A stretch of DNA of 64,000 nt from Cognatishimia activa (GTDB lineage: Bacteria > Pseudomonadota > Alphaproteobacteria > Rhodobacterales > Rhodobacteraceae), in the NCBI RefSeq assembly GCF_001458335.1, contig NZ_CYTO01000024.1, positions 62,001-126,000 on the forward strand, read 5' to 3'. The notes under the pieces are model-generated. The model was not told the DNA's origin, did no database searches, and was given only the letters and a program-made list of their open reading frames with translations. Below, in pieces: positions 51,736-61,500 of this stretch. Within the stretch, counting starts at the first letter, position 1. The number at the start of each line of letters is the position of its first letter. Both the position numbers and the translations under genes were made by a program.

Positions 51736-52578
51736 ATGGCAGGGCAGAATTTGACTACAAGCATTATCATACCGGCAAATAACGAGGCGATCTGGATTTC
51801 CGCTTGCCTTGAGGCCGTGCTGGCGTCTGAACGATTAGAGCAGGCTGAAATCCTTGTGGTTGCCAATGGTTGCACCGACAATACCGTTGATATTGCAGAG
51901 CGTTACGTCAAATTGGCGGAAGCCAAGAAGTGGTCCATGCGCGTCTTTGATTTGCAGATTGGAGACAAGCTTCATGCGCTCAATGTTGGTGATCGGCATG
52001 CGACTGGTGATGTGCGTATCTACTTGGACGCGGATGTTCAGGTGTCAAACCGTGTTTTGCATCAGATCGAACGGGCCTTGGATCGCGAAGAAGCGGGTTG
52101 GGCAAGTGGCAAGTTGCGCATGGCAGCTGCGAGCCGCGTCAGCCGCGCCTACGGTCGGTTTTGGTCGCGCGTGCCGTTTATGGCGAAATCTGTCCCTGGT
52201 TCTGGCTTGTTTGCCGTCAACAAAGCGGGGCGCGAGCGCTGGGGCGACTTTCCCAACATCATTTCAGACGACATGTATGTCCGGCTGCTGTTTAAACCGC
52301 GCGAGCGATATGGGGTGCCGGGCACCTACGTATGGCCGATTGCAGAAGGCTGGCGCAATTTGATCAAAGTGCGCCGCCGTCAAAACAAAGGTGTCGAGCA
52401 AATCGCCGAGCGCTATGGGCATTTGCTCAAGAACGAAGACAAAGGTGCGTTTGACAGGAAGCAGATCGCCTCTGTTGCTTTGGCCTACCCGATTGGGTTC
52501 TTTGTCTATGCGACGGTATCGTTGATTGTGCGCTTCACAAAAGACCAATCTGGCGAGGCATGGAGCCGCGGTAGATGA
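51736..52578 (+). CDS. Glycosyltransferase family 2 protein
   Basis: 280-residue GT-A fold inverting glycosyltransferase. TSIIIPANNEAIWISACLEAVL is the N-terminal nucleotide-sugar site, and YLDADVQVSN contains the DxD motif. GLFAVNKAGRERWGDFPNIISDDMYVRLL carries the later acidic catalytic stretch. One C-terminal hydrophobic segment (LAYPIGFFVYATVSLIV) may anchor it to the membrane. The stop overlaps the flippase start (ATGA), so both belong to one transcript. Confidence 0.88.
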   Translation: MAGQNLTTSIIIPANNEAIWISACLEAVLASERLEQAEILVVANGCTDNTVDIAERYVKLAEAKKWSMRVFDLQIGDKLHALNVGDRHATGDVRIYLDADVQVSNRVLHQIERALDREEAGWASGKLRMAAASRVSRAYGRFWSRVPFMAKSVPGSGLFAVNKAGRERWGDFPNIISDDMYVRLLFKPRERYGVPGTYVWPIAEGWRNLIKVRRRQNKGVEQIAERYGHLLKNEDKGAFDRKQIASVALAYPIGFFVYATVSLIVRFTKDQSGEAWSRGR

Positions 52579-53972
52579 CGGATAAAGACGCAAACAGTCC
52601 CAGCGCCGGACGACTTAGAAATCTGATGCAGGGTCAAGGGCTTGCAGCCAAAGCGATGCGCGGTGGTGCGCTGACGCTTATCGGTTTTGGCGGTAGTCAG
52701 TTGCTTCGTCTTGCGTCGAATTTGATACTAACGCGCATCTTGTTTCCGGAAGCCTTCGGTTTGATGGCTCTGGTTTATGTTTTCATGCAAGGTCTGAACA
52801 ACTTCTCAGATGTTGGCGTGACGCCAGCGATTATGCAAAGCAAGCGTGGGGATGACCCAGATTTCCTGAACACCGCTTGGACGATGCAAATCATCCGTGG
52901 CTTTACCCTGTGGATGGTGACTTTCATTATTGCGGCCCCAGCGGCGCAGTTTTTTGACGCGCCACTTCTTGAGCAACTTCTACCAGCGATTGGCATCACG
53001 CTTTTCATCGCGGGGTTCAATCCCACGCGGCTAGATACTGCGAACCGTCATCTCAACTTCGGCCTTCTCACGGTGATCGAATTGGTGACGCAAGTGATTG
53101 CACTGATTATTGCTGTGATTGCAGCGTTGATCTTAGAAAGCGTCTGGGCCTTGGTGATCAGCGGGATCGTTAGCACGTTTCTCAACCTGATCATGCTCAC
53201 TGTGCTGCTTCCAGGTGCGCACAACCATTTGCGCTGGGAAAAACCGGCCGTGGGCGAGTTGTTTAACTTCGGAAAATGGGTGTTTCTCAGCACCGCTGCG
53301 GGTTTCTTTTTGAGCCAAGGTGACAAGATTATTCTTGGTCGTTTCCTCTCGATCGAGATCCTGGGGATTTACAATATCGGCTTCTTTTTGGCGAGTTTCC
53401 CGCTTTTGTTGGGGGGCATGGTGATCCGCCGGATTTTGATCCCTATTTACCGGGAAAAACCGCCCAAAGAGTCCCGAGACAATTACCTTAAGCTTCGGAA
53501 GATGCGCTTTTTATTGTCCACGGGTCTCATGGTGCCATTAGGCGTGCTTGCGCTGTTGTCTGGTTGGCTGATCGAGTTTCTCTATGACCCACGTTACGCG
53601 CTAGCTGGCGGTATTCTCCTTTTTGTTGCCTGTGCGCAGCTGCCGCAACTGATCGTTTTGACTTACGATCAAGCGGCGCTCGCAAGTGGGGATTCCCAGC
53701 GTTTCTTTATTTTAAGCTTCTGCCGCATGGTCTGCCTCATTACAGGGCTTTTGGTCGGTGTCATGACCTTTGGCCTGCCGGGTGCTCTTATGGGGCAAGG
53801 CATTGGAATGATTGTGGTTTATCCTGTCGTGGTCTGGCTTGCGCGCCATCAGGGCGTTTGGGACCCGCTGCACGATCTAACTTTTGCTGCCGTCGGAGTG
53901 ATCATTTTGCTGCTCGCGCTTTGGGTTAATGCGTCGTTTGTAAACGATTTATTCGCCCTAAATTCGCCTTGA
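52575..53972 (+). CDS. Wzx-type oligosaccharide flippase (MOP superfamily)
   Basis: 465-residue inner-membrane protein with about 12 hydrophobic segments. MRGGALTLIGFGGSQLLRLASNLILTRILFPEAFGLMALVYVFMQGLNNFSDVG is the polysaccharide-biosynthesis (Wzx) N-terminus. FNFGKWVFLSTAAGFFLSQGDKIILGRFLSIEILGIYNIGFFLASFP is the central repeat. Wzx proteins flip lipid-linked glycans across the inner membrane. Its place before a PKS and NRPS suggests it may export their glycosylated, lipid-linked product. Translationally coupled to the GT2 gene before it. Confidence 0.9.
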   Translation: MTDKDANSPSAGRLRNLMQGQGLAAKAMRGGALTLIGFGGSQLLRLASNLILTRILFPEAFGLMALVYVFMQGLNNFSDVGVTPAIMQSKRGDDPDFLNTAWTMQIIRGFTLWMVTFIIAAPAAQFFDAPLLEQLLPAIGITLFIAGFNPTRLDTANRHLNFGLLTVIELVTQVIALIIAVIAALILESVWALVISGIVSTFLNLIMLTVLLPGAHNHLRWEKPAVGELFNFGKWVFLSTAAGFFLSQGDKIILGRFLSIEILGIYNIGFFLASFPLLLGGMVIRRILIPIYREKPPKESRDNYLKLRKMRFLLSTGLMVPLGVLALLSGWLIEFLYDPRYALAGGILLFVACAQLPQLIVLTYDQAALASGDSQRFFILSFCRMVCLITGLLVGVMTFGLPGALMGQGIGMIVVYPVVVWLARHQGVWDPLHDLTFAAVGVIILLLALWVNASFVNDLFALNSP

Positions 53973-54071
53973 TCTTACCAAGTTGACGCTTGGTTTGCGG
54001 GCTACTTAGACGCCAATGGACTGGCTTGTGCACAAAAATGCCGGTCTGAGGCATCGATGATCGAGTGAACT

Positions 54072-57000
54072 ATGGCTGAAAAACCAGCGTCCGCGTTTTG
54101 GACTGAGAACGATATTGCGATAGTCGGTATGGCGGCCCATTTGCCGGGCTCCGCCACCCTTGATCAATATTGGGCAAACCTGCGCGATGGTGTGGAATGT
54201 ATTACGCCACTTAGCGAAGAAGAACTGCTCGATGCAGGCGAAAGCTCTGTGCGCTTGAAGCACAAGAACTATGTGAAATCCGCAGCGATTCTGAAGGACT
54301 TTGAGAAGTTTGACGCCGAGTTCTTTGGCCTTAGCCCCAAAGAAGCGGCCATTATGGACCCGCAACACCGCCAGTTTCTTGAGGTGAGTTGGGAAGCGTT
54401 GGAAAATGCCAACCATGTGCCAGAGAATTTTGCTGGTGACATCGGCGTTTTCGGTGGCTGCGGGATGGGCAGCTATTTCTATTTCAACCTCTGCTCAAAC
54501 CGCGATCTGGTGGACAGCACCGGCATGTTCTTGTTGCGCCATACGGGAAATGACAAAGATTTCCTATCCACACGGCTAAGCCATATTCTGGACCTTAAGG
54601 GCCCAAGCATGTCCGTTCAGACGGCATGTTCCACGTCTTTGGTGGCCACCCATTACGCGTGTCAGTCGCTGTTGAATGGCGAATGTGACATGGCATTGGC
54701 TGGCGGCGTGACCATCGAACTGCCCCATAAACGCGGCTACATTTTTGAAGAGGGCGAGATATTATCGCCTGATGGTCACTGTCACGCTTTTGATCACCGC
54801 GCACAAGGCACGGTGTTTGGCAGCGGGGCAGGCGTCGTAGTTCTGCGCCGCATGCAGGACGCATTGGCCGATGGAGATCACATCTGGGCGGTGATCCGGG
54901 GATCTGCGGTGAACAATGACGGCTCTGATAAGGCCGGCTACTTAGCGCCTTCCGTCGACGGCCAAGCAGCAGCAATCATGGATGCGTTGGAAATTTCTGA
55001 CGTGCCCGCGGATACGGTCGACTATGTAGAGTGCCACGGAACTGGCACCTATCTGGGGGATCCTATTGAGATTGCAGCCCTGACCGAAGCCTTTCGTGAA
55101 ACAACGGATGAAGCGGGGTTCTGCCGGGTCGGTTCCGTGAAGACCAACATTGGCCATCTGGACACGGCTGCGGGTGCGGCCAGCCTGATCAAAGCATCAA
55201 TGGCGTTGAAGAACGCGCAAATGCCGCCAAGCCTTGGCTTTGAAAAGCCAAATCCCACAATCGATTTCGAAACCAGCCCGTTCCGGGTGAACAACCAGCT
55301 ACAGGATTGGACTTCCCACAAAGGCCCGCGCCGGGCAGGGGTGAACTCGCTTGGTGTCGGGGGTACGAATGCTCATGTGGTTTTGGAAGAGGCCCAGCCG
55401 CTTCCCGCATCGGAAGAGAGCGATTGGCCGTTCCAATTGCTGACCATTTCCGGGCGCACAAACAAAGCCTTAGACGCAAATGCTGCGGCGTTGGCGGCGC
55501 ATCTGCGTGCCCATCCAGAACAAAATCTCGCTGATGTGGCCTATACGCTGCAAAAGGGGCGTCGTGCCTTTGAAAAACGCCGGGTTGTGGTTGCCAGCAG
55601 CCACGAAGAGGCGGCCGATCTATTGGAAGCAAAAGACCAACGCCGGGTGTTCAGTCATACGGCGGAAGTTCAAGATCCAGACGTCGTTTTTATGTTCCCC
55701 GGAGGCGGTGCGCAGCATGTGAATATGGCGCGTGATCTCTATGAGACCGAGCCGGTTTTCCAAGAGTGGATGGATCAGGGGCTCGCAATCCTAGGTCAGA
55801 AATCTGAGATAGATGCCCGGGCGCTATGGCTCGCCGACGGGATTGATGAAGCCGCAGCACACCGAGAGCTGTTGCGCCCATCGGTGCAATTGCCTTTGAT
55901 CATGATCACGGAATATGCGCTGGCGCAGCTTCTAAAAAGCTGGGGCGTTGAACCAGCCGCATTGGTCGGTCATTCCATGGGCGAAAACACAGCCGCTTGT
56001 TTGGCTGGGGTCATGTCTTTTGAGGACTGTATCGGTCTTGTCTTGTTGCGCGGCCAGTTGTTTGAAACGGTGCCCGCCGGGGGCATGCTGTCTGTGCCGT
56101 TGTCCCGTGGTGCGCTGGAGCCGATGTTAGGCGATGATCTTGATATTGCGGGAGAAAACGCGACGGATCTGACTGTTGTGTCGGGGCCAGATGCCGCGCT
56201 TGATGCATTGGCTGCAAAGCTTTCTGAACAAGAGATCGAAGCGCAGCGTATTGCCATCAATATTGCGGCACATTCGCGGATGTTGGAGCCGATTCTTGAG
56301 CGGTTTGGTGACTACCTCCGTTTGATCACGCTGAACGCGCCAAGCTTGCCCATTATTTCTAACCGCACCGGTGAGCCGCTGACGGATCAACAAGCAATGG
56401 ACCCAGACTATTGGGTGCAGCATCTGCGCGGGACTGTCCGGTTCGCCGATTGCATTGGTGCATTGGCAGAGGTGCCTGGCCGCATTTTCTTAGAAGTCGG
56501 GCCCGGCAAGGCGCTTAGCTCATTGGCGGGCATGCATCCGTCCGTGGGGCAGGGCAAAGCCATCTCTTCCCTGCGTCATCCAGACCAAGAGATTGAGGAT
56601 GACCTGTATTTTATGTCTGTTTTAGGCCGCCTTTGGGCGAATGGAGCAGAGTTTGATTGGTCCCAAATCTGGGGAGATGCGCGTCGCAATCGGGTGATCC
56701 TTCCGTCTTACCAGTTCCAGCGCACGTCTTATTTTATCGAACCCGACACACGCCATATTCCAGAGGCAGAGGAGCTGCTGCGCACCGAAGATCGGACCCA
56801 ATGGGGCTATCGTCCTGTCTGGACGCCGAAATTTGCAGAATATGATGTGGATGCGCTGGCGGATCTGTCGCTGACAGAGCCGCAGTCTTGGTTGATTTTT
56901 GTGGATGAGGACGGCCTTGGTCGTGACCTTTCAAGAACGCTTCGCGAAGCCGGCCATTCGGTGGTCGAAGTCGCGCCGGGCGACGCATTTGGCAAGCTAA

Positions 57001-60000
57001 CTGACACGCAATATGTGATTTCGCCAGAACGTGGCCGAGAGGGTTACGATCAGCTGCTCAAAGACTTGATCGCCAATGGTCAAGCGCCCAACCGCATTCT
57101 GCATATGTGGCTTCTGACCAGCAAAGAAAGCTTCCGTCCGGGCAGCAGTTTCTTCCACCGCAATCTGGAACAGGGCTTCCATTCACTGATGTTCTTAGGC
57201 CAAGCGGTGATTGACGAAAATCTGCCGCAACCTGTGCATATGACCTGCGTTACCAATGGGGCCGCTTCTGTGGGTCAAGACCCGCTGACCTATCCAGAAA
57301 AAGCAACCATTCGTGGCCCGCTTGGCGTGATCCCACGCGAGGTGCCGGGCATGACATGTGCCAGCATCGATGTGGAGCTTGGCGCGGCTTTGGCGGGGCA
57401 CTTGCTCGAAGACCTGATCGCGCCGCCGCGCAGTTTCCAAGCGGCGTATCGTGACGGCAAACGCTTTGAATTATCTCAGAAATCCAACGCATTCGCTCCA
57501 GAAAAAGTGATCGCTTGGGAGAAGGGAAAGACCTACCTGATTACCGGAGGTTTTGGCGGGATCGGTGTTACGGTCGCGCGCGATATGCTGAGTGCCGGGG
57601 CCAATGTGGCCTTACTCAGTCGCTCGGAACTGCCTGATCGCAGCGAATGGTTAAAAATCACTGCCTTCAGCGGGCGCTCTGACAAACTTGCGAAGAAAAT
57701 CGCGATTGTCCAAGAGCTTGAACAGCTTAAAGGGCGGCTTGAGATTGTGACCGGTGACGTGTGCAATCTGGTCGAGATGCAGGCCGCGGTTCAGCATGTG
57801 CGCGACACGTTCGGCGGTTTGCATGGGGTGATTCATGCGGCCGGTGCCATTGATGATGGCCCTCTGCTTGCGAAGACCTCTGCACAGGTGGAAGAAGTGC
57901 TTGCACCAAAGACCCATGGCACGATGATTGTGGATCAGATCTTTGCCGATGGCGAATTGGACTTCTTGGCGCTGTTTTCTTCCACATCCACCGTGCTTGC
58001 CCCAGTGGGTCAGGTAGATTACGTGGCCGCGAACGCATTCCTGAATGCCTATGCGGATAGTCGGAAGGGTGATCAAACCAAAGTCACGGCAGTGAATTGG
58101 GGTATCTGGTCTGACGTAGGTATGGCCGTCGACAACGTGTCGGATCGTACCGCGCCAGCAGGACCTGCTGAACCACGAGACATCGACGCCGCTGCTCTAC
58201 AGCAGGTGGTCATTGAAGATGACGGAACCATTGTTTTCTCAATGGCGCTCTCTTCGGCCACGTCATGGATGCTAGACCAGCACCGAACTAAGGCGGGCGA
58301 GGCGATCTTCCCCGGCACGGGCTATCTCGAACTCATTGCGGAAGCGATGCAAACGCTGGATGAGACCGCTGCTTATGAGGTGCGCGAGCTGACATTCTTG
58401 CGCGCGCTTCATGTTGACGATGGTGCGACAAAGACCGTGCAATTGAAACTGCGCCCGGATGAAGTTGGCTACCGATTTGAGCTCTTGTCTGACTACAAGG
58501 ATGCCTTCGTGCGCCACGCAGAAGGTCATGTGTCCATGGTGGCGTTGCCAGCGCCACAAGCCTTTGATCTGGAAGAGATTAAGTCGCGCATGCCAGAGCC
58601 TGTACTGGCGGAAAAAGATGCGCATATCACCAGCCAACAAGAGGCTCATTTGAACTTTGGCCCGCATTGGAACGTGCTGAAATCAGTCGCTTTGGGGCAG
58701 GGCGAAGGGGTAGCAGAATTGTCCCTGTCAGAGGGTTTGATTGCAGAAGCCCAATCCGTGCCGTTACATCCGGGCCTTTTGGACCTTGGCACCGGCTGGG
58801 CCATGGAGTTGATCGAGGGCTATGAAGCCAAGAACCTCTGGGTGCCTGTAAATTATTCAGCGTTGCGCCACTACGGACAGCTGCCGAGCCAGATTGTAAG
58901 CTGGGTCAAAGCCGTCCGCGGCTCATCAGAAGAGGGCAGCGCGAGCTTTGATGTCGTATTGGCCGACACGGACGGCAATGTGTGTGTTGAAGTGGACGGA
59001 TTGTCGATCCGTCGTCTTGATAGCGCCTTTACCGTTCAAAGCTTGCCGCGCCCAAGTGAAGCCGAATTGGTGCGCAGCGTTGATCCGCAAGCGCCGGTGC
59101 TCTCCGCCGCAGAGCAGCGTCTGCAACACAACCTTTCTCAGGGTATCCCATCCAAAGATGGGGCGCTCGCGTTGCGTCGTGCGTTGGGGACAGGTCTCTC
59201 TAACGTGATTGTAAGCTCTTTGGAACTCGATGGGCTGAAACGACAGATCGCGCAGCAATCTATCGCGCAAGATACGGATACCCAAGGATTTGAGCGCCCC
59301 GATCTGGACAATGACTTTGTCGCGCCACGCAACGATGTCGAACGCACCCTAACCGGATTCTGGCAGGATCTGTTGGGCATCGAAGAGCTTGGCGTGCAAG
59401 ATAACTTCTTTGACCTTGGTGGTCACTCTTTGATCGCTGTGCGCCTGTTTGCGATGGTCAAAAAGGCTTACCGGATCGAGTTCCCGATCTCGATCCTGTT
59501 CGAAGCGCCAACCATTGAGAAATGCGCGGAGCTGATCATTGAGCGAATTGGGGATCAAACGGCTGACTCCGGTGACCAACCCGCGCAATCAGAGGCCATC
59601 GCGCCGGAAAGCCGATACACCCACATCGTGCCGATGCATCAGGCGGGGAACAGCCAGAAAGCGCCGTTCTTCTTGGTGGCTGGCATGTATGGCAACGTAT
59701 TGAACCTGCGCCATCTGGCGCATTTGATCGGCGCGGATCGACCGTTTTATGGCCTGCAAGCGCGAGGCCTTTTTGGGGACGTTGCGCCCCATGATGACAT
59801 CGAAGAAGCCGCGCGAGATTACTTGATCGAGCTGCGATCCGTGCAACCCCATGGGCCTTACATGCTGGGTGGTTTCTCGGGTGGTGGTTTGACGGCCTAT
59901 GAGATGGCGCGTCAGCTCAAAGCAGTTGGCGAAGAAGTTTCTTTGGTCGTGATGCTGGATACGCCACTTCCGGTACGTCGCGCACTGACCTTCCAAGATC

Positions 60001-60470
60001 GCATTAAAATTCAATGGCTTGATCTAAAGAAGGGCGGGGCCGGCTATATCTTCAAATGGGCCAAGAACCGCATTCTTTGGGAGTTTACAAAACGTCGCAA
60101 AGCGGAAGCGACTGAGGATGACGGCGCGCAGTTCCACAATGCAGAAATTGAAGCGGCCTTTTATCGGGCGCTGCCTAAGTATGACGTTCAACTATGGGAA
60201 GGCCGCGTGGCGCTCTATCGCCCGCCACTCGTTGGCAAATGGCAAGTGGCCAAGGATCGCTGGGTGAACTCAGAACGGACCTACGTTCTGCATGATAATG
60301 ATTGGGGGCAGTTTGCCTCAGACCTGCATGTGACCGAGGTACCGGGCGACCATGACAGTATGGTGCTAGAGCCAAACGTGCGCGTTCTGGCGGCCCATAT
60401 CCGCAAAGAAATCCAAAAGGCAGAGCGCGGGAACGCGGTGATCTTGCCGTTCAGACGAGCGGCGGAGTGA
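54072..60470 (+). CDS. Type I polyketide synthase (KS-AT-KR-DH-ACP-TE)
   Basis: 2132-residue single-module PKS. KS: Cys186 (TACSTSL), His322 (CHGTG), His362 (NIGHLDTAAG). AT: Ser635 (GHSMGE); at the selectivity position it has AAHS rather than HAFH or YASH. About 900-1130 is the structural half of a KR; the NADPH loop TGGFGGIG is near 1157 and Tyr1317 (DYVAANAFLNA) is catalytic. DH follows the KR: His1404 (HRTKAGEAIFP) and Asp1571 (HPGLLDLG). ACP: Ser1786 (LGGHSLIA). TE: Ser1936 (GFSGGG) and His2094. KR before DH is not the usual order. A complete reducing-to-enoyl module with release domain suggests a short unsaturated acyl or hydroxyacyl unit. It starts 99 bases after the flippase. Confidence 0.95.
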   Translation: MAEKPASAFWTENDIAIVGMAAHLPGSATLDQYWANLRDGVECITPLSEEELLDAGESSVRLKHKNYVKSAAILKDFEKFDAEFFGLSPKEAAIMDPQHRQFLEVSWEALENANHVPENFAGDIGVFGGCGMGSYFYFNLCSNRDLVDSTGMFLLRHTGNDKDFLSTRLSHILDLKGPSMSVQTACSTSLVATHYACQSLLNGECDMALAGGVTIELPHKRGYIFEEGEILSPDGHCHAFDHRAQGTVFGSGAGVVVLRRMQDALADGDHIWAVIRGSAVNNDGSDKAGYLAPSVDGQAAAIMDALEISDVPADTVDYVECHGTGTYLGDPIEIAALTEAFRETTDEAGFCRVGSVKTNIGHLDTAAGAASLIKASMALKNAQMPPSLGFEKPNPTIDFETSPFRVNNQLQDWTSHKGPRRAGVNSLGVGGTNAHVVLEEAQPLPASEESDWPFQLLTISGRTNKALDANAAALAAHLRAHPEQNLADVAYTLQKGRRAFEKRRVVVASSHEEAADLLEAKDQRRVFSHTAEVQDPDVVFMFPGGGAQHVNMARDLYETEPVFQEWMDQGLAILGQKSEIDARALWLADGIDEAAAHRELLRPSVQLPLIMITEYALAQLLKSWGVEPAALVGHSMGENTAACLAGVMSFEDCIGLVLLRGQLFETVPAGGMLSVPLSRGALEPMLGDDLDIAGENATDLTVVSGPDAALDALAAKLSEQEIEAQRIAINIAAHSRMLEPILERFGDYLRLITLNAPSLPIISNRTGEPLTDQQAMDPDYWVQHLRGTVRFADCIGALAEVPGRIFLEVGPGKALSSLAGMHPSVGQGKAISSLRHPDQEIEDDLYFMSVLGRLWANGAEFDWSQIWGDARRNRVILPSYQFQRTSYFIEPDTRHIPEAEELLRTEDRTQWGYRPVWTPKFAEYDVDALADLSLTEPQSWLIFVDEDGLGRDLSRTLREAGHSVVEVAPGDAFGKLTDTQYVISPERGREGYDQLLKDLIANGQAPNRILHMWLLTSKESFRPGSSFFHRNLEQGFHSLMFLGQAVIDENLPQPVHMTCVTNGAASVGQDPLTYPEKATIRGPLGVIPREVPGMTCASIDVELGAALAGHLLEDLIAPPRSFQAAYRDGKRFELSQKSNAFAPEKVIAWEKGKTYLITGGFGGIGVTVARDMLSAGANVALLSRSELPDRSEWLKITAFSGRSDKLAKKIAIVQELEQLKGRLEIVTGDVCNLVEMQAAVQHVRDTFGGLHGVIHAAGAIDDGPLLAKTSAQVEEVLAPKTHGTMIVDQIFADGELDFLALFSSTSTVLAPVGQVDYVAANAFLNAYADSRKGDQTKVTAVNWGIWSDVGMAVDNVSDRTAPAGPAEPRDIDAAALQQVVIEDDGTIVFSMALSSATSWMLDQHRTKAGEAIFPGTGYLELIAEAMQTLDETAAYEVRELTFLRALHVDDGATKTVQLKLRPDEVGYRFELLSDYKDAFVRHAEGHVSMVALPAPQAFDLEEIKSRMPEPVLAEKDAHITSQQEAHLNFGPHWNVLKSVALGQGEGVAELSLSEGLIAEAQSVPLHPGLLDLGTGWAMELIEGYEAKNLWVPVNYSALRHYGQLPSQIVSWVKAVRGSSEEGSASFDVVLADTDGNVCVEVDGLSIRRLDSAFTVQSLPRPSEAELVRSVDPQAPVLSAAEQRLQHNLSQGIPSKDGALALRRALGTGLSNVIVSSLELDGLKRQIAQQSIAQDTDTQGFERPDLDNDFVAPRNDVERTLTGFWQDLLGIEELGVQDNFFDLGGHSLIAVRLFAMVKKAYRIEFPISILFEAPTIEKCAELIIERIGDQTADSGDQPAQSEAIAPESRYTHIVPMHQAGNSQKAPFFLVAGMYGNVLNLRHLAHLIGADRPFYGLQARGLFGDVAPHDDIEEAARDYLIELRSVQPHGPYMLGGFSGGGLTAYEMARQLKAVGEEVSLVVMLDTPLPVRRALTFQDRIKIQWLDLKKGGAGYIFKWAKNRILWEFTKRRKAEATEDDGAQFHNAEIEAAFYRALPKYDVQLWEGRVALYRPPLVGKWQVAKDRWVNSERTYVLHDNDWGQFASDLHVTEVPGDHDSMVLEPNVRVLAAHIRKEIQKAERGNAVILPFRRAAE

Positions 60471-60473
60471 GTG

Positions 60474-61496
60474 ATGACCGAGAAAACGCTTCTAACCGTT
60501 ATTTTGAACTACAAAACGCCCGATATGACCTTGCGGGCGGCAGAAGCCTCCGTGCGTGAAATGGACGGGTTGAATGGCAAAATTCTGATTGTGGATAATG
60601 ACAGTCAGGATGGCTCATTTGAAGCGATGTCCGCAGGTGTTGCGGATAGGGGGTGGTCGGATGACCAAGTTGAGGTTCTACAATCAGGGCACAATGGCGG
60701 CTTTGGGGCGGGCAACAATTTCGGGATTCTGCAAGGTTTGCGCAAAGGCATCAAGCGTCGCGCGCCGGATTATATCTATATCCAAAACTCAGATGCATTC
60801 CCACATGATGGTGCGATAAAAACGCTCTATAACCATTTGGAAATCCATCCAAACACTGGAATGGCAGGGAGCTATATTCACGGCTCTGATGGTGAGCCGC
60901 ACCTGACTGCGTTCCGCTTTCCATCCATTGCTGGCGAGCTGGAAGGAGCCGCTAAATTCGGCCCCATCTCTCGGCTTTTCAAGAATGCGGTCGTGCCGCT
61001 TCCGATCCCCGAACACACCCAGCAAGTGGACTGGGCGGCGGGGGCGTCGATGATGATCCGTCGCGAGGTGCTGGAAGATATCGGCCTTTTTGACGAAACC
61101 TTCTTTTTGTATTTCGAGGAAACCGATCTTTGTCTGCGCGCACATCGGGCAGGGTGGTCATTGGATTACGTGCGCGAGAGCGAGGTCGAACATATCGGCT
61201 CTGTGTCGACCGGCATGAAAACTTGGGACCGTATCCCGCAGTTTTGGCTGGACTCGCGCCTGCACTATTTCGTGTCAAACCACGGTGTTGGATACGCAGC
61301 GCTTGCGACGCTTGCCCATCTTGTTGGTGGCGGCTTCGCCAACTTGCGAGCCCTTCTTCAAGGGAAATCCACGGGGCAGCCCAAATATTTCCTCATTGAT
61401 ATGGCAAATCATGCCTTGAAAGCCGCGCTGCGCAGAAGCCTTAGGCGGCCACGGAAAGTGAATTTTCCCAACGGTTTAAGACCGTTGAAGGAGTGA
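60474..61496 (+). CDS. Glycosyltransferase family 2 (rhamnosyltransferase-like)
   Basis: 340-residue GT2 enzyme. ILNYKTPDMTLRAAEASVREMDGLNGKILIVDNDSQDGS and HNGGFGAGNNFGILQGLRKG match the WbbL-type rhamnosyltransferase group. YIYIQNSDAFPHDGAIKTL contains the acidic metal-binding stretch, and GLFDETFFLYFEETDLCLRAHRAGW carries the catalytic ED motif. The ATG is chosen over an in-frame GTG immediately before it, as GCGGAG lies at proper distance. It begins 3 bases after the PKS stop, so it is surely in the PKS operon. It may glycosylate the polyketide or a lipid-linked intermediate. Confidence 0.9.
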   Translation: MTEKTLLTVILNYKTPDMTLRAAEASVREMDGLNGKILIVDNDSQDGSFEAMSAGVADRGWSDDQVEVLQSGHNGGFGAGNNFGILQGLRKGIKRRAPDYIYIQNSDAFPHDGAIKTLYNHLEIHPNTGMAGSYIHGSDGEPHLTAFRFPSIAGELEGAAKFGPISRLFKNAVVPLPIPEHTQQVDWAAGASMMIRREVLEDIGLFDETFFLYFEETDLCLRAHRAGWSLDYVRESEVEHIGSVSTGMKTWDRIPQFWLDSRLHYFVSNHGVGYAALATLAHLVGGGFANLRALLQGKSTGQPKYFLIDMANHALKAALRRSLRRPRKVNFPNGLRPLKE

Positions 61497-61500
61497 GTTG

